Assembly (NCBI GenBank): GCA_025331565.1
Contig: JAFREQ010000042.1
Location: 342,001-406,000, forward strand
Source: Holacanthus passer
Taxonomy: Eukaryota > Chordata > Actinopteri > Pomacanthidae
Reading direction: 5' to 3'
DNA length: 64,000 nt
Shown here piece by piece: positions 49,101 through 61,700 of this stretch. Both the position numbers and the translations under genes were made by a program. The notes under the pieces were generated by a model. That model ran no database searches, was not told the origin of the DNA, and saw nothing but the letters and a program-made list of their open reading frames with translations. The stretch's first letter is position 1; every line of letters starts with the position of its first letter.

Positions 49101-50997
49101 ATCTGAGACAAGAGAAACGAACGTTCATTGACAGGAAGGGTCACGTGATCAGGGTAAACAAAAATAAACAAAAACCAGGATTGACAAAATACAAATAAAA
49201 CAACTGGAAACAAATCAATCAGGAAGTCAAACAGAAAAATCGGTGCAAGCAGAGCAGGAACTCAAAAAGACTCCAGAAACTGGATCAGTCAGAACAAAAG
49301 TGACCAAACCATCAGAAGATCAACATCAAACTGAGACAGAAAATCCATCTTCATCACAGATACAGAATTTACTACATGGAAAAAGTCTTTTTACTGATTC
49401 ATGTCAGGAACAGAAGGATGAATGTGAGGAGACAAACAGGAGAGAGACTGAAACCACCAACCCTCAAGATGCCGCTGGGCAGCCTGTCTGAAGACGCCAC
49501 GAAGTTTCCTGTCCTCCTCAGCAGCTCCTCATCCTCATCCTCATCTTCATCCTCATCATCATCATCATCAGCTTCAGAGACACAAAAATTACTTGAATCT
49601 ATATATTTGTATTTATCATATTAAAAACATGAACAGTTTTTGTAAAGTTCTGTTTGGGAGTTTCTACCCTTCTTCTTCTTCTTCTTCTTCTTCTTGACGC
49701 TGCTCTCGGCCCACGATGGAGTTCCTCCCATCGACTTCTGAAACCTGAAACACACCAGGTGCGTCAAGCTGGTAAGCGTTTGTTTGCATGTGTATTTGTG
49801 TGTGTGTTTGTGTGCGTGTGTATTTGTGTGTGTGTTTGTGTGTTTGTGTGCATGTGTATTTGTGTGTGTGTTTGTGTGCATGTGTGTGTGTGCGTGCACT
49901 CACTGCTCTCTCATCCTCTGCTGTAGTTTCTGTTTGGTCATGGTGGACTCGGCTTCTCCTCTCATCAGGTCTCTACGATAACGATGCTTCATGTCCACAC
50001 TGAAACACAAACACACACACATTTCCAGCAGGTGAGACGTGAAGGTTTCGGGTCCGATCAGAGCGGATCACATGACTCTCTGTCATTACAGTCTGTCTCT
50101 CAACGAAGCTTTCAGGCCACGTTCACAGACTGTGAACCCGCTCCATCACTCACTCTTCCTCCAGCTCGTCGTCCTCGTCCACCCAGGCGGCTCCTCCGCT
50201 CGGCCGCGGACCAGCTTCGTCTTCGGCCTCAGACTCGGCCGACTCGTCGACTCCGTCCTCCAGCAGCAGATTCCCGGTCGGCCGCTCATCCTCCTGCTCA
50301 AGCGCAGGAAATGATGTCAGAGGAAGCTCCGGCTAACTCGTCTAACGGTGAACCGAGAGCTCAACAAACAGGCGAGAGAAGGTTTCTCATGAAGAACTCA
50401 GACTAATGAAGCTTCACTTTGTGACAAAAAGCCAAACTCCATTCAATAAGTGTAAACTTTGACATTTGCTTGACTGTTATTCAACCTTGTGGTTTAACGA
50501 CACATCAGGCCGTGGAAGATTCACAAACATCGTTTGTTCTGGAAATAAAATGAGCAGAATTTGTGATGAAGTCCAAGGAACCAGCCTGAAGCAGAAAGCA
50601 GTGAAAACCATGAACAACTTGTATTTTTGGTTGCTCATAACCGCGAGAACTTAAAACCAGCCGATTTCTGAACGGAGTCTGGTTTGGTTTCAGGACTGTA
50701 ACATTCAAAGAGCCCGACCTGTATGACGCTGAGCAGAGGCTCGTTAAACGGGCAGATTTGTGAGTGGAGTCTGGTGGAGCTCACCTCCAGCAGGCGGCCC
50801 AGCAGCGCGTCCTCCGCCCCGAACACGAGCTCCTCCAGCTGCTGCACCGAGCTGTCCGCGGCCCCCAGAACCGACAACCGCGTCACGTTTCTCCGCCGCT
50901 TCTCGTTTTCTTCTTCGGCGTCAAACTTGGCCGCGCGCGTCCTTTTCTTGGTTTTCACTTTTTCCTCCGTCGCCGGAAGCTTGATGACGTCCTCCAT
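46121..50997 (-). CDS. utp18: U3 snoRNA-associated WD40 protein UTP18
   Basis: UTP18 is a nucleolar subunit of the UTP-B part of the small-subunit processome, needed for 18S rRNA maturation. Thirteen exons: 50997-50785, 50293-50154, 49999-49904, 49744-49668, 49571-49462, 49102-48977, 48873-48699, 48312-48212, 48051-47961, 47851-47728, 47047-46873, 46769-46627 and 46145-46121. Every phase fits and they give 531 residues; the human protein has 556. The family stretch QLEELVFGAEDALLGRL is in exon 1 and QKSMGGTPSWAE in exon 4, followed by nine AAG lysine codons. Exon 5 opens with an Asp/Glu run. The WD40 propeller includes VQFHPSAQVIMTAGLDQSVS, VDGKTNPKIQSIHLERFPV and GEVYVWDMRSSRCVNRFLDD. The C-terminus is LLHYKDF. 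The start agrees with the exon-1 frame, but the N-terminus is shorter than in mammals. Confidence 0.97.
48395..48625 (+). repeat. Dispersed repeat with agcgccaccat and ttggatggatgg
   Basis: The stretch reads agcgccaccatgaggttgac, then caacaactgttggatggatg, then ctcaggatgaactgtgataa and a second agcgccaccatcaggtcaac. A reversed, shorter copy lies at 62205-62300. I recall this order from a very common percomorph repeat. It lies in an intron of utp18. Confidence 0.65.
49780..49895. repeat. TG-rich cryptic repeat
   Basis: Units of the type tgtgtgtttgtgtgcatgtg repeat with variation in the utp18 intron between exons 3 and 4. The His/Thr and Val/Cys frames across it are artefacts. Confidence 0.9.
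50640..50785. repeat. ccgatttctgaacggagtctgg-type repeat reaching utp18 exon 1
   Basis: Two copies of a short motif (ccagccgatttctgaacgga and gcagatttgtgagtggagtc, each followed by tctgg) lie in utp18 intron 1. The second abuts the donor of exon 1. Further copies occur at 52195-52240 and 52335-52375. Confidence 0.45.
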
Positions 50998-51059
50998 GTT
51001 TTTAAAGTCCCGACGGAAAACTACAGATTTGAAGCTTTAGACATGTGAAACACTGACGG

Positions 51060-54000
51060 TCTTTGTGTTTTTAATCTAAATCCGGCTGCTCATGTTTCCC
51101 ATGTGGAACACGTGTTTTCTTCACGTGCTTCCGGAAAAGCGACCTCTGAACCTGGAAAAACACAAGTCCGCCCCCAGTGTTCACTGACAGAACTGCACCC
51201 TGCTGACCATTTAAAACGTGAACTCGACCAACGTAATAATTAAAATGATTCTTTTAAGCTTTTAAATATTTCTGTAAAAGTCCAAAAACTGATACAAAAT
51301 ACTAATAAATACAATAAACTTTCTTTCAGGAACTTTTATCACAGTAGAAAAATATGTAAAACATTGTGGATACAATAACATTTCCAGTCAACATATGATC
51401 CATGTTTTGTGATGTTCGTCTAAAACACTTTCAAAGTTGTTCATTGTCATTTTACACCGTTGCTCCTCAATATTGTTAATGTTCTCACCATATTTCCAAA
51501 CCTCTGCAGAGTAAAATTATTCACTTTCCTTATTGTTAATTTATTTGTCGTCTCATTTGATTTTAAATGAACAGAACAGTGAACAGAATTATTTTTGTAA
51601 ATGACTGAACAAATTCGTGAAGATTTGTCTCCTGTGAGCAGGAAGTCTCGCTCTTCTGTCAGAATGTCTCTGCTCTGAAAAAAGACCAAACAGTCAGTTC
51701 AGTAGTTCAGCTGTTGGTCCTTTAATGTGTGTGGATGTTTCAGATGTTGTCTGAGCAGAAAGTGATGAGAGGAAACAGAAAATGATCAAGAGTTTATTTC
51801 AGACAGCTGCAGTTAAAGTACAGAGAGCAGTAAGAGAGAGCATGCTGTTAAACTGGGATCGTAACAAACCATCAGTCCCAGTTTGAATCTAAAGCTACGA
51901 TCATCACTACAGTTAGAACGACTGTCTGTCCTCATCACAGGAAATAAGTCACTTTATTAACATGTTTGTTTGTTTAGAAGCTTTTTACAATTTACGACTC
52001 AACAAGATTCACAGCAAACAGTTTGTAAGGCAAACAGACGGCAGGACTTCCTGTCGCAGTTAAAAATGCATCGTTGCCTCGACTGCACACGTGCGACTGC
52101 AGTCTGAAAACAGAAGAAGAGCTACTGCACCTCTTGGTTCATCATTACCAGACAGGACTGTCGCTTCTGAAAAGTCACTCATAACCAAGAGAACGCAAAA
52201 TCAGCCGATTTTTGAGTGGAGACTGAAGTGTTGCTTCAGCATTACTGTTGAGTTGGATTTACTAGAAATAAATGACAATTACTATTTATTATATTTTTCT
52301 CTAGGATGGGTAATTTTGCCAATTAGCAAGAGAACATTAAAGTGGCAGATTTTTGAAGGGGGTCTGGTGAGACGTTGCCACCATGTCTCTCCATCAGTCT
52401 TCAAAAATGCATTTCCATCATATTAAATATATTCTGCTGTCACACTGAATATAAAACAATATGATGTTGAGAAAAAGTCACAACATTACAAGATGAAGTC
52501 ACAACTTGATCAACATCAAGTTTTTGTGTGTGAAAAAAGTGACAAGATGAGAAGAGCCAAAATAAAACTGAGCTGGTTGTAACAATAATTCATCATCAGT
52601 CTTTAATGGTTTCAGCTACGTTTCATATTTGATTGATTCATTTGCATTTCTTTTAAAACAGGCAAATTTCCATTTTCCGCAAAGACGTCGACCAATTTTT
52701 AAAAAGCTGCAAATTTGCTGTAAGAAATTTGTTCTCATTGTTGCTTTGTAATTTTGACAATTTGGAATTTCAGTTTTTATGTTATTTTGTCTGTTTCGTT
52801 CCTGAATTTTTTCCTTTGTACAGTTTTTTGTGTATTTTGGGCCGTTTGCTTTCTCCTGACGTTTTCAGATTTCACTGAAAACAAACAAACAGTCAGATCC
52901 CTGTGTGTGTCTGTCTCCTGTCGACGTGACATGACGGAGTGACGGCTGACCAGAGGTGGATGGAAGACGAAGCATCTTTAACTGCGACCGAAGCTCCAGT
53001 GACACAAAAGAATCACTTATTAACATTAATGAGGCCGTTAATGAGCTGCGATGTCACAAATCTTCAAATGCTCATAGTTTTTAACCTGGAATGTTTTTCT
53101 TATCAATAAAACATGAAAACAGAAAAGTATTCAGAGGTCAAAAGTCAAAATGAACAACATGAATTCAAACAGGAAAGTATTAAAAAACTGTGGTCATGTG
53201 ACTGCAACAGAGGAAATGTTAATTAATCTTATCTGCTTCAGATTTTTTAAGACAATATTGACAGCATGAGGAAGTATTAAGATTGAGAATAAAGTCGTTA
53301 TTAAAAACAATAATACGGGAATAAAGTTGAAATTTTAACTTAATATTATCAGAATAAAAATGTATGTTTGAAGAAGAAAAACAAAATGAAGATGTAATTT
53401 TCAGGACAATAATCATAATAATATGAAAACACAAAGTCGTAATTTTATGTAAAAAAGCAAAGTCGTACTGGTTCCACTTTTTTTTTTTTTAATCGTAAAA
53501 TCTTTGTTTCAAATCTTTTTTGTAATTTTACTACTCCTAAAATTTGTGACTTTGTATTTTTTTTGTATTTGATAAAATTACAACTTTGCTCCGACATGAA
53601 AACGTGACAGAGTAAAGACTTTTTATATCTGAGCTGCTGAGGAGAAAATAATCTGAGACTCTGACAACAAACTCGTCTTACTTTGAGAGAAAGGTGACAA
53701 TATTTGGGAAATAAAGTTTTGGAAATTGTAAATTTGAAAAGTCATATTCTCATGACTAGAATAAAGAAAACAACATTAAAGGAATTGTTCAAATTTTATA
53801 AGTAAAAAGAATAAAGTAAAAAATTAAAGAATTTTATGAGAAAACCTAAAAAGGTTCAATTTTAAGGATGAAGCAAAACTTCTTATGACTCATGTTTATT
53901 CTGATGATATTTTATTCATTTCTTATGATATTAAAACTTAAAACTATCAACCATCCTTGTAATATTGTGAAATTATAACTATACTCATTAAATCTTTACT

Positions 54001-54975
54001 TGTTGGCATAAAAACTTATTCACATATGATAAAAAGTGTGACATTTCAAAATTACTATTACAATAATGAGTGATCCTATTATATTTATGACTTTTTTATT
54101 ATAAAATTTTATTCTCATAATATGACGTTTTAATTTACCACTATTCTCATAAAATCGTCTTTTAATTGTAAGATTCATCTTTATTCTCTGAATATTCATG
54201 TTTACTCTTGTAATTTGTGACTTCATGACATGATTTTATTCTCAAAAACTGAAACTTGGTCTCATAAAATGATGAAGCTGTTCAATAAAAACACTTTGAA
54301 TGATGGGTAATGATTAACACTGCATGTAGAAACTCGAAGCGTCGCTCATGCTGATGAAACAAAAAACGCTCAAATAAAGACGACATGCAACAAGTTCAGT
54401 TTGTAGTTAGAGGAGAGAAGGAAGGAAGGAAAGAAGGAAGGAAGGAAGGAAGGAGGCAAGGAAGGATAGAAGAGTCCTCGCTGCAGGCTGAAGACTTCCT
54501 GTTTGACTGTGATTGTCTGTCCCCTCACCCCCCAAATCACACCAACGTGGTACGGCCCGCTGACCGGCCTGCAGCAGGACTCTCGTGACTTCAGGTGAGT
54601 TTGTTTTGTCCATCTTGGCACTTAAAGACTCGACCTCCTGAGAAACTGATCTGTGTCCACGCTGGAAGTCACATCCCGCCAAAATAAAGCGAGCCACATC
54701 GCAGAAATCAGCAGGACAGGTGCGGCTGATGACGATGAGGCAGTTTAAGTATTTACAGGTGTTTTCATGTCGCCCTGCTGTCCGTCCTGTCCGTCCGTCT
54801 GGAGAACAAGACAGGAACTCGTTTCAGCCCAGTTTACTGATTTTGTGGACCGTTCTTGATCCAGATCCAGATCCAGATCCAGCCCTCTGAAGGAGCTGAG
54901 ATCAGTTTGTCTTCCTGGTTTATCAGGACCTCTGAATTATGAACAAAGGAACAGTTCAACATTTTGTGAAGTACA
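51060..54975. other. Intergenic DNA between utp18 and wipf2
   Basis: No conserved coding exon is visible. The region is AT-rich, with two short repeats near 52195-52375, a degenerate AT array at 53270-54260, a (GGAA)n tract near 54417-54455 and a small agatcc array near 54858-54882. An AATAAA on the minus strand (plus-strand TTTATT at 54976-54981) could end a wipf2 3' UTR of about 0.8 kb. Confidence 0.5.
53270..54260. repeat. Degenerate GAATAAAGTCGTAATTTT array
   Basis: For about 1 kb, phrases such as gagaataaagtcgttattaa, gggaataaagttgaaatttt and tttattctcataatatgacg recur with heavy decay and in both orientations, the orientation switching near 53880. A smaller relative lies at 16030-16310. 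Confidence 0.6.
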
Positions 54976-55344
54976 TTTATTCTCTTTCTGTCTGACAGTT
55001 TGTTTCCATCCACCTGGTTTTCCTCACGAATTGTTGTTTTCCATCGTTTGACCTTCGACTGGAGCTCTTTTAACAATCCTCTTCCTCCGCAGTGGTTTAA
55101 TGGCACCGACTGGAGAAAGAGCTGATTAAATGTTGGAGGCTTTTTTCTCTAACATGAAGTTCTGTACAAAGTCTGAAATCATAATAATGTTTGTGTATTT
55201 CCCAAAATGTCAAACTATTAACGTTGACAGTCCAGGTTTAGACCCAGAAAACACTCCTTCATTTAATGTTTCTTCTTGTTTGTGTCCTTCCATCACTGAA
55301 GTCCCTGCAGCAGCTGTTCTTCATCATGTGTCGTTAACCTCCTC

Positions 55345-55379
55345 CGACCTGCATGCACGCACGCACACACACACACGCA

Positions 55380-55411
<32 letters not shown>

Positions 55412-55420
55412 CACACGCAG
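55345..55420. repeat. (CGCA)n/(AC)n microsatellite
   Basis: Alternating cgcacgcacgcacg and acacacac tracts lie in the 3' flank of wipf2. Confidence 0.92.
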
Positions 55421-55711
55421 ACACACCTGCTCACGTGGAGCTGGTCTCCCAAACAAAAAGTGCATGTGCAAAAAAAATAAAAAATAAAAAATAAACATAA
55501 GAACTACAGGGTCGAAGAGTTGGCAGAGCAGCAGCTCCTCTTCATTAGCAGCTTCACTCTGAAGACTCTGCGGGACGCTCTGGAGTCTCAAACTTTCAGT
55601 CACATGATCACACCTCTCCTCAGCCAATCAGCTGTGAGCGGAGATGAGGCGGTGATGGAGGTGTCGTGGATGATGAAGCTGGGTGTGATGCCATCAAACA
55701 GGATGGAGGTG

Positions 55712-55760
55712 TCTGTGTGCGTGCGTGTGTGTGTGTGCGTGTGTGTGTGTGTGTGTGTGG
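55712..55760. repeat. (GT)n microsatellite just after the wipf2 stop
   Basis: Imperfect GT repeats lie 11 bp beyond the wipf2 stop codon in the sense of the gene, so they fall in its 3' UTR as (AC)n. Confidence 0.92.
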
Positions 55761-55770
55761 TTTTCATGGT

Positions 55771-58700
55771 TCACCTCCCAACAGGAGGCAGCGGAGGAGC
55801 TCCTCTCATCACTGCAACAAACAAACCAAAAGGAACAGGCTGTAACACCGATCACACATCAGGAAATAAAGAGACAACTTTGATGTTTGAAATAAAAAGT
55901 TTGTCCTGATGTTTCCACCAAAGGAAACGTCTTCTTGTTCCATCAATCTAAAGAGTTCATCTTCTGTACGGTGGCCCCTCGAGAACATTTCAGACTATCA
56001 CACTAAGTGTTTCACATTCTCACAGAACCAAGCAGGAAGTTCAGCCCTGGTGTTGTTGAGACCACAGAGGAACAACTTCCTCATAATTAATAACAGAGAT
56101 TCTAAAAAACAGAGGCAGGAAAACACACATTTATAAATGTGAAGTACTGTAGCACTGTGTGTACCTCTGTTGGCCTTGCTGGGATAGATCTTGGCGAAGT
56201 GTCGGTACTCGTCTGGAGGAGGGAAGTCGTCCAGAGGATGAAACGAATACTTGGACTCAAAATCATCTGCAGGAAGAGAAAAACAATCCTTCACTCTTTT
56301 ATTTTAAAATTTTTTCTATAAACAACCGAATTCATTGTTTCAACAAATTGTGAGGAAGAGGACAAACGAAGGAAAAGTCAGAGGACGGAGAGAAGAAGAA
56401 TGAAGGGAAAGATCACTTCTGAGCTTCTGTCAATCACACACAGCACTTCCTGCAAATGTTTTCAAGTAAAAGCTTTCCAGGAACAGGAAGGATTTTCTTT
56501 TAGCTTTTGTACAGCTTCACAGACTCTGGACCAAAAGAACCACTTTAAACTCTGCTGAGTTCTGGTTTTGGACAAAGAGACGGAGGAAAGATGAGACAGA
56601 CTCACCAACAAATGAACGAGGGACGGAGGAGGAGGAGGAGTGTCCGTTGCGGAGAGGAGGGGGAGGTGGGGGAGGAGCAGCGGGGGTGCGGGTGGGCGGG
56701 GGAGGAGGTTTCCCTCTGGCAGGGGGTCAGAGGAGAGGGAGGGGCTACCATGTGTCCTGTAAGGAGGAGGGGGCGGGGCTTCTCTGCCACCTGCCCTCGA
56801 CGCCTGGACGGGGACAGGAGGAGCTGAGGAGAAAGATGAACACAGGTGATAAATGCAGGTGATCACAGACCGGATGTGCAGCTGTTTCTTGTTCTTAGCG
56901 TGTTGAACCGTTGATGCGTGTGTGTCGAGCGCCTACCTGCTCCTCTACCTGGAGTCTCTCTGACGGGGGGCGGAGGCCTGTTGGCACCCTGTTGGGAGGG
57001 GGTTGGGGAGGCGGGTGGAGGGGGAGGGGCGGGGCCTCTGGTGGGGGTGTGGCCTCCCGGTGAGGGGGCGGTCCTCTTGTTGCTGAGGGAGTTGTGACGC
57101 TGTGGCAGCTCGGGCGCCGCTTCACTGCCACCTGTCGGACCGTTAGTGATGCGGTAAGGTGGAGGGGGCGGGGCCAGAGAGGAGGAGGAGGTGGAGGAGG
57201 CGGGGAGTCCTCCTGAGGTGGGAGGGCGTCTGCTGTTGCCAGGAGACGGGGGAGGTTTGGAAGGGAGGGGCGGGGTGTTGTTAGGGGTCGGGGGGAGGGG
57301 TTTCTCTCTGTTGTAAGATGAGGAGGGAGGCGAGGGGGCGTTACCACGACGACAAAGAGGAGGAGGGGGAGGGGGGGCGGAGGAGGAGTGCTTCATGCTG
57401 GTGGAGGGGGAGGAGGCTGCAGAGGAGGGGGAGGAGGGGGAGGGAGAGGAGGACAGGTTGGGCAGAGAGGGACGCTGGGAACGAGACGCCTCCATCGGTG
57501 ACAATGCCTGAGGGGAGGGGCTCTCTGTGTCGTCATGGCGATGGCTGGGCGGGCGGGGCGCGGCGGCTCGAGTGGACGGAGAACGTCCAGAAGAACCGTC
57601 TGCAAGAACCACGGAGGGAACATTTAACAACTGTCAGCTGGCGATACAAACCAACCAAACAGCCTCATTCAGCTCAAAGGTAAGTGAGGATTTAAAAACA
57701 GTGCAATGAAACGTAAAATACAGAAACAATCATTAAATAATAGAAGTACTTTTCTATTAAACTCAAACTAATAAAAAACAAATAAATATGTAAAAACATC
57801 TAAAAATGACTTAAAAATAAAAATGTTAAACATAAAATGCAAATAAATATTTTAAAGAAAACAGAAGAAAAAAAGAGTTTAAAATAACAAAAATACAAAA
57901 TATTAGTATCAACATAAATAAACGGTATAAAATAAATCCAACAGCACAACACTGAAGAAAGAAGAAGATAGAGAGTCCTCACCTCCGACTGGTCTCAGTT
58001 TAGGAACTCCGCCTGTGAACAAACCTCCAATTGGTGGAACAGAACCTGATGGGCTTCCTGCTGCGCTGCCATTGGCTCCCCCTGTTGCTGCTCCGCCTCC
58101 TTTGGGCTCTGAGAACCACAACCATTGGACAGGTGAATGAAGGCTCTGCCTGAAGGCATGATGTCGCTACACTACGATGACACTATGATGACATCACTGA
58201 CTGTATGACATGGGTGAAGGTGAGGAGGGATGCAGGTGAGATCAGGTAACATGTCAAACACTCAGGTGAGATGAAGTGGAGTGAAGTGAAGTGGGGTGAA
58301 GTGCAGTGAAGTGAGATGGTAAAATTGAATGAAGTGTTTACGCTCCCACGCAGCTCCGATGACATCATCGACCGCCCAACATGAGTGACAAACAAACAGT
58401 TGAAAAGACATTAAAATTATAATCTGACATCACAGGACTGTGAGAGCTGCACAGTCACGCCACCATGAGTCTGAGCACAGAAATACAATCAATCTACATT
58501 TTATTTCTCCACATTCATCTGAAAGACTTTTCTCCTTGTGTGTTCAGACAGAAAGTGAAGTAATCTGAAGCGAGTGAATGCGACACCAGGGCGACATCAT
58601 GCCGTCATCGTTTAGTTCAGTGCAAAAAAAAAACGCCAGTGGAGTGACGGGTCTTATTTACAGCAGGATCTCTGTGGGTGTTTGTGTTCATGTCTCAGTC

Positions 58701-61700
58701 AAACTGGATTTTGTAGTAATATACAAATGCCACAAGATGGCAGTAACAACAACAACAACAAATATTTCACAATATAGGAAATGAAGGGATTCTGTCCACT
58801 GACATGCCAGAGGGCTTTTATATTGAAAGGGATACAGGAAGTGTTGAGTTTGTGTTAACTGTATACTGCAGTAACAAAGACAGGGCAGATCAGAAAACAA
58901 GGAGGCTTTGTACTAAAATATAAAATATACTGTTAAGTCAAATTCATCAGACCTAAAAGCCTGTCTGTAATATAAGCCTGCTTCTAATAAAGGCCAGGTG
59001 TCAAAGGCAGCGGAGGTAAATGAAAACCTGGACTCAAAGGAAGCATGACGGGGTTCAGACTGTCCACTCATAAAGACGAAAAGATGTCAGTTTCTTCAGA
59101 TACGGGAGCTGGTTATGACTGGAATCTGTTGAAGTCTGTAGCAGAGTCTACAAAGGTCCTCTGCCTGACCTTGTTCTGTGGGTTTCTGTAGGTCAGTGGA
59201 ATATTGATCATCCAGTGGACACAAACTGTATTTTGATTTGATTTCCAGCACCAGCGCTGGAATACAGGACCTTCTTGTGAGACAAGGACTGATCATCAAG
59301 TCTTTCTTCTTCACTTTGTTTGCAACTGTGCTGCCTCGAGAATGAACTTCATGTTGTGTCTGAACACCAAGTCTGTCCAAAGAAAATGAATTTGAAGCCC
59401 CTGCAGACCCACAGCGCACCTTCACAGGTGTTTTCACTGAATCAGACCTGATTCGACCTCTCGGGACTCTGTGGGTGTGTAGAAACCTCACATCATTATC
59501 CTTCTCATGATTACACACAATTTGGGGACATCGTGTTAGTCTCATCATAGCTCCACCCAGCTCACAGCTGGGCAGAGGTCTGATGAACCAGAGCGACTGA
59601 AAACACCTGTGGGAGCCTTTTTCCAAAGTTGGCTGGGCTCTAATCATTTTAATCCAATAATATAATATGACATGTTATTCTGAAATGGACCTTGTGTGCG
59701 ATGAGTACTTTCACTTCTGTACTTTTACTCAAGTAAAATTCTGAATGCAGAACTTTACCCTGTAAAGTATTTCTACATTGTGCTATTGACTTTCACTGAG
59801 TACTTCTTCCTCCACTGTGATCCTGTAGCAAAAATTACATGGAGTCAGAATCATGTGGCTGAGCGGGTTTGTTTCTCACCTGTCTGGTCTGGGTTCACAG
59901 ACGTGAGAGCATAATTATTATCGTCACTGACACAAGCGATGAACAACAGGACCAGAATGAGACCAGAGTTGGACTAAATCAGAGTCGTCATTCAGGAATC
60001 AGACAGATGTTTTTACAGAACTACATCCTCTCTGTGTAAAGATGTCTGCCACCCAGTCAGGTGTTACATTCCTCCACTGCAGGTAAACAGGAAGCTTTAG
60101 GTTGACAGGAAGCAGGTGAAGCGAGCAGCCTTAAATGAGCTCATCAGACAGTTTAGCTCTGCCACGTCACAGCTAAATGTAGCAGCTGCTGCGAGAGCCT
60201 TCATAATAACAATTTACATGCAATTCACAGCCTTTTGATGCTAATTAACTAGCTAACAAGCTAGCATGCTAACACTCTGCAGCACTACTGTGGCTCTGGA
60301 CAGCAGACATCTTTACTGACACAGCATCATCAGTTCAACAGGAGCTCTGCAGGACGCTGCAGCATCTGTTCCAACCAGCCGCTCCCTTCCCTGTCCATCC
60401 CCTGTCCGTCCCCTGTCCGTCACCTGTGCGTCACCTGTCCCTCACCTGTCTGTCCCCTGTCCGTCCCCTGTCCGTCACCTGTGCGTCACCTGTCCATCAA
60501 ATGTCTGTCCCCTGTGCATCAGCTCAAAAGACAACAGCTTGATGACTTTAAAAGTCCTGTGATGCTGTGAGAGCAAGTATTTAAATCCAGACTTGTGAAC
60601 ATTCCCAATTCATCAAAGATTAGTAAAAGAGAAGAAATGAGAGCAGAGTCAAATCATTATTGTCAAAGTGAAAGTTGTGACACAAACAATTGTAACACAT
60701 CAGCTGCAGAAGGACAGAACAAAAACAAACAGTAAAATCAGGTGAGATCAGCTGATTCAGCATCTGTGCTGATGTTTGTTCAATTTCAAAGGTGTATGTG
60801 GTTTCAGCACATGTTCTGTAGCTGTGGTTGTTCCAGAGTCGCTGAGGGTTAATGACACCTGTCAGAGTCTAAAGTCACGAGATTCGACAACATGAAAAGA
60901 AAATGAAAAGAGTCTCGTGACGCTGCATTCAGACTGTGTTTGTGTCTGATGTCACCATCAGCTGCTGCTCAGTGATCATCACTCTCAATCATTTAGGTGT
61001 TTTAAGACACCAACTGAGTGTGAGTCTTCCTCTACACAGACAACCTATGTGACCACAGGGTCAGGGTCCTTTTTAAAGCACCTGGGATGAAGGTTGTCAT
61101 CATGACACTATCGAGTCAGAAGAAGCTGAGTTTTTCTTGTTCTTCCACTCTGCAGCATAAACCACAAACACCTTCAACTATCTCACTTCATTTTGATTTT
61201 TTGATAAATGATGAGGGAAAAGGGGAAATTTGACTAAAAGTTGGTTTCGAAGCACAACATCAAACAACAACCAGAGAGAAGTAACTTGTAGGTATTCTGA
61301 GGTTTTCATTTCATCTAATAATAAGTATGTGTAGATATTTTCAAATTTGGATTCATCAATAATCAGTCTGGATGTTATGAGTCTGGTTTGGTGCACAATA
61401 AGACCTGATTTGATGGCTTCATTCAGAGGTTTTCCTCTGGACAGGAAACATGGCGGCTGGCTGAAACCCTGCTGCCTTCTGCATCATCCTCTAACATCAC
61501 ACAAGGTTTATTGTCTTACTCTCTAGTGACAGAGCAGAGCTCTTTTCTCCGGTTGGCCTCTGCTGCTCCTCAGACGGCGCCCCCTGCTGTTTAGGCTGGC
61601 TCTGTTGCTGGTGTAGGTATTGGTATAATCGAATGTATGGGTGATCTGTGGGAGGTGTTTGGCTCTTTGGTGTTTGGCTCTTACTGTCGAGCAGAGGAGC

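Noticed and set aside
57318..57709. Plus-strand Arg/Gly/Glu-rich frames opposite the large wipf2 exon
   Set aside because: They mirror the proline-rich WIPF2 coding sequence, which is supported by conserved anchors and splice phases.
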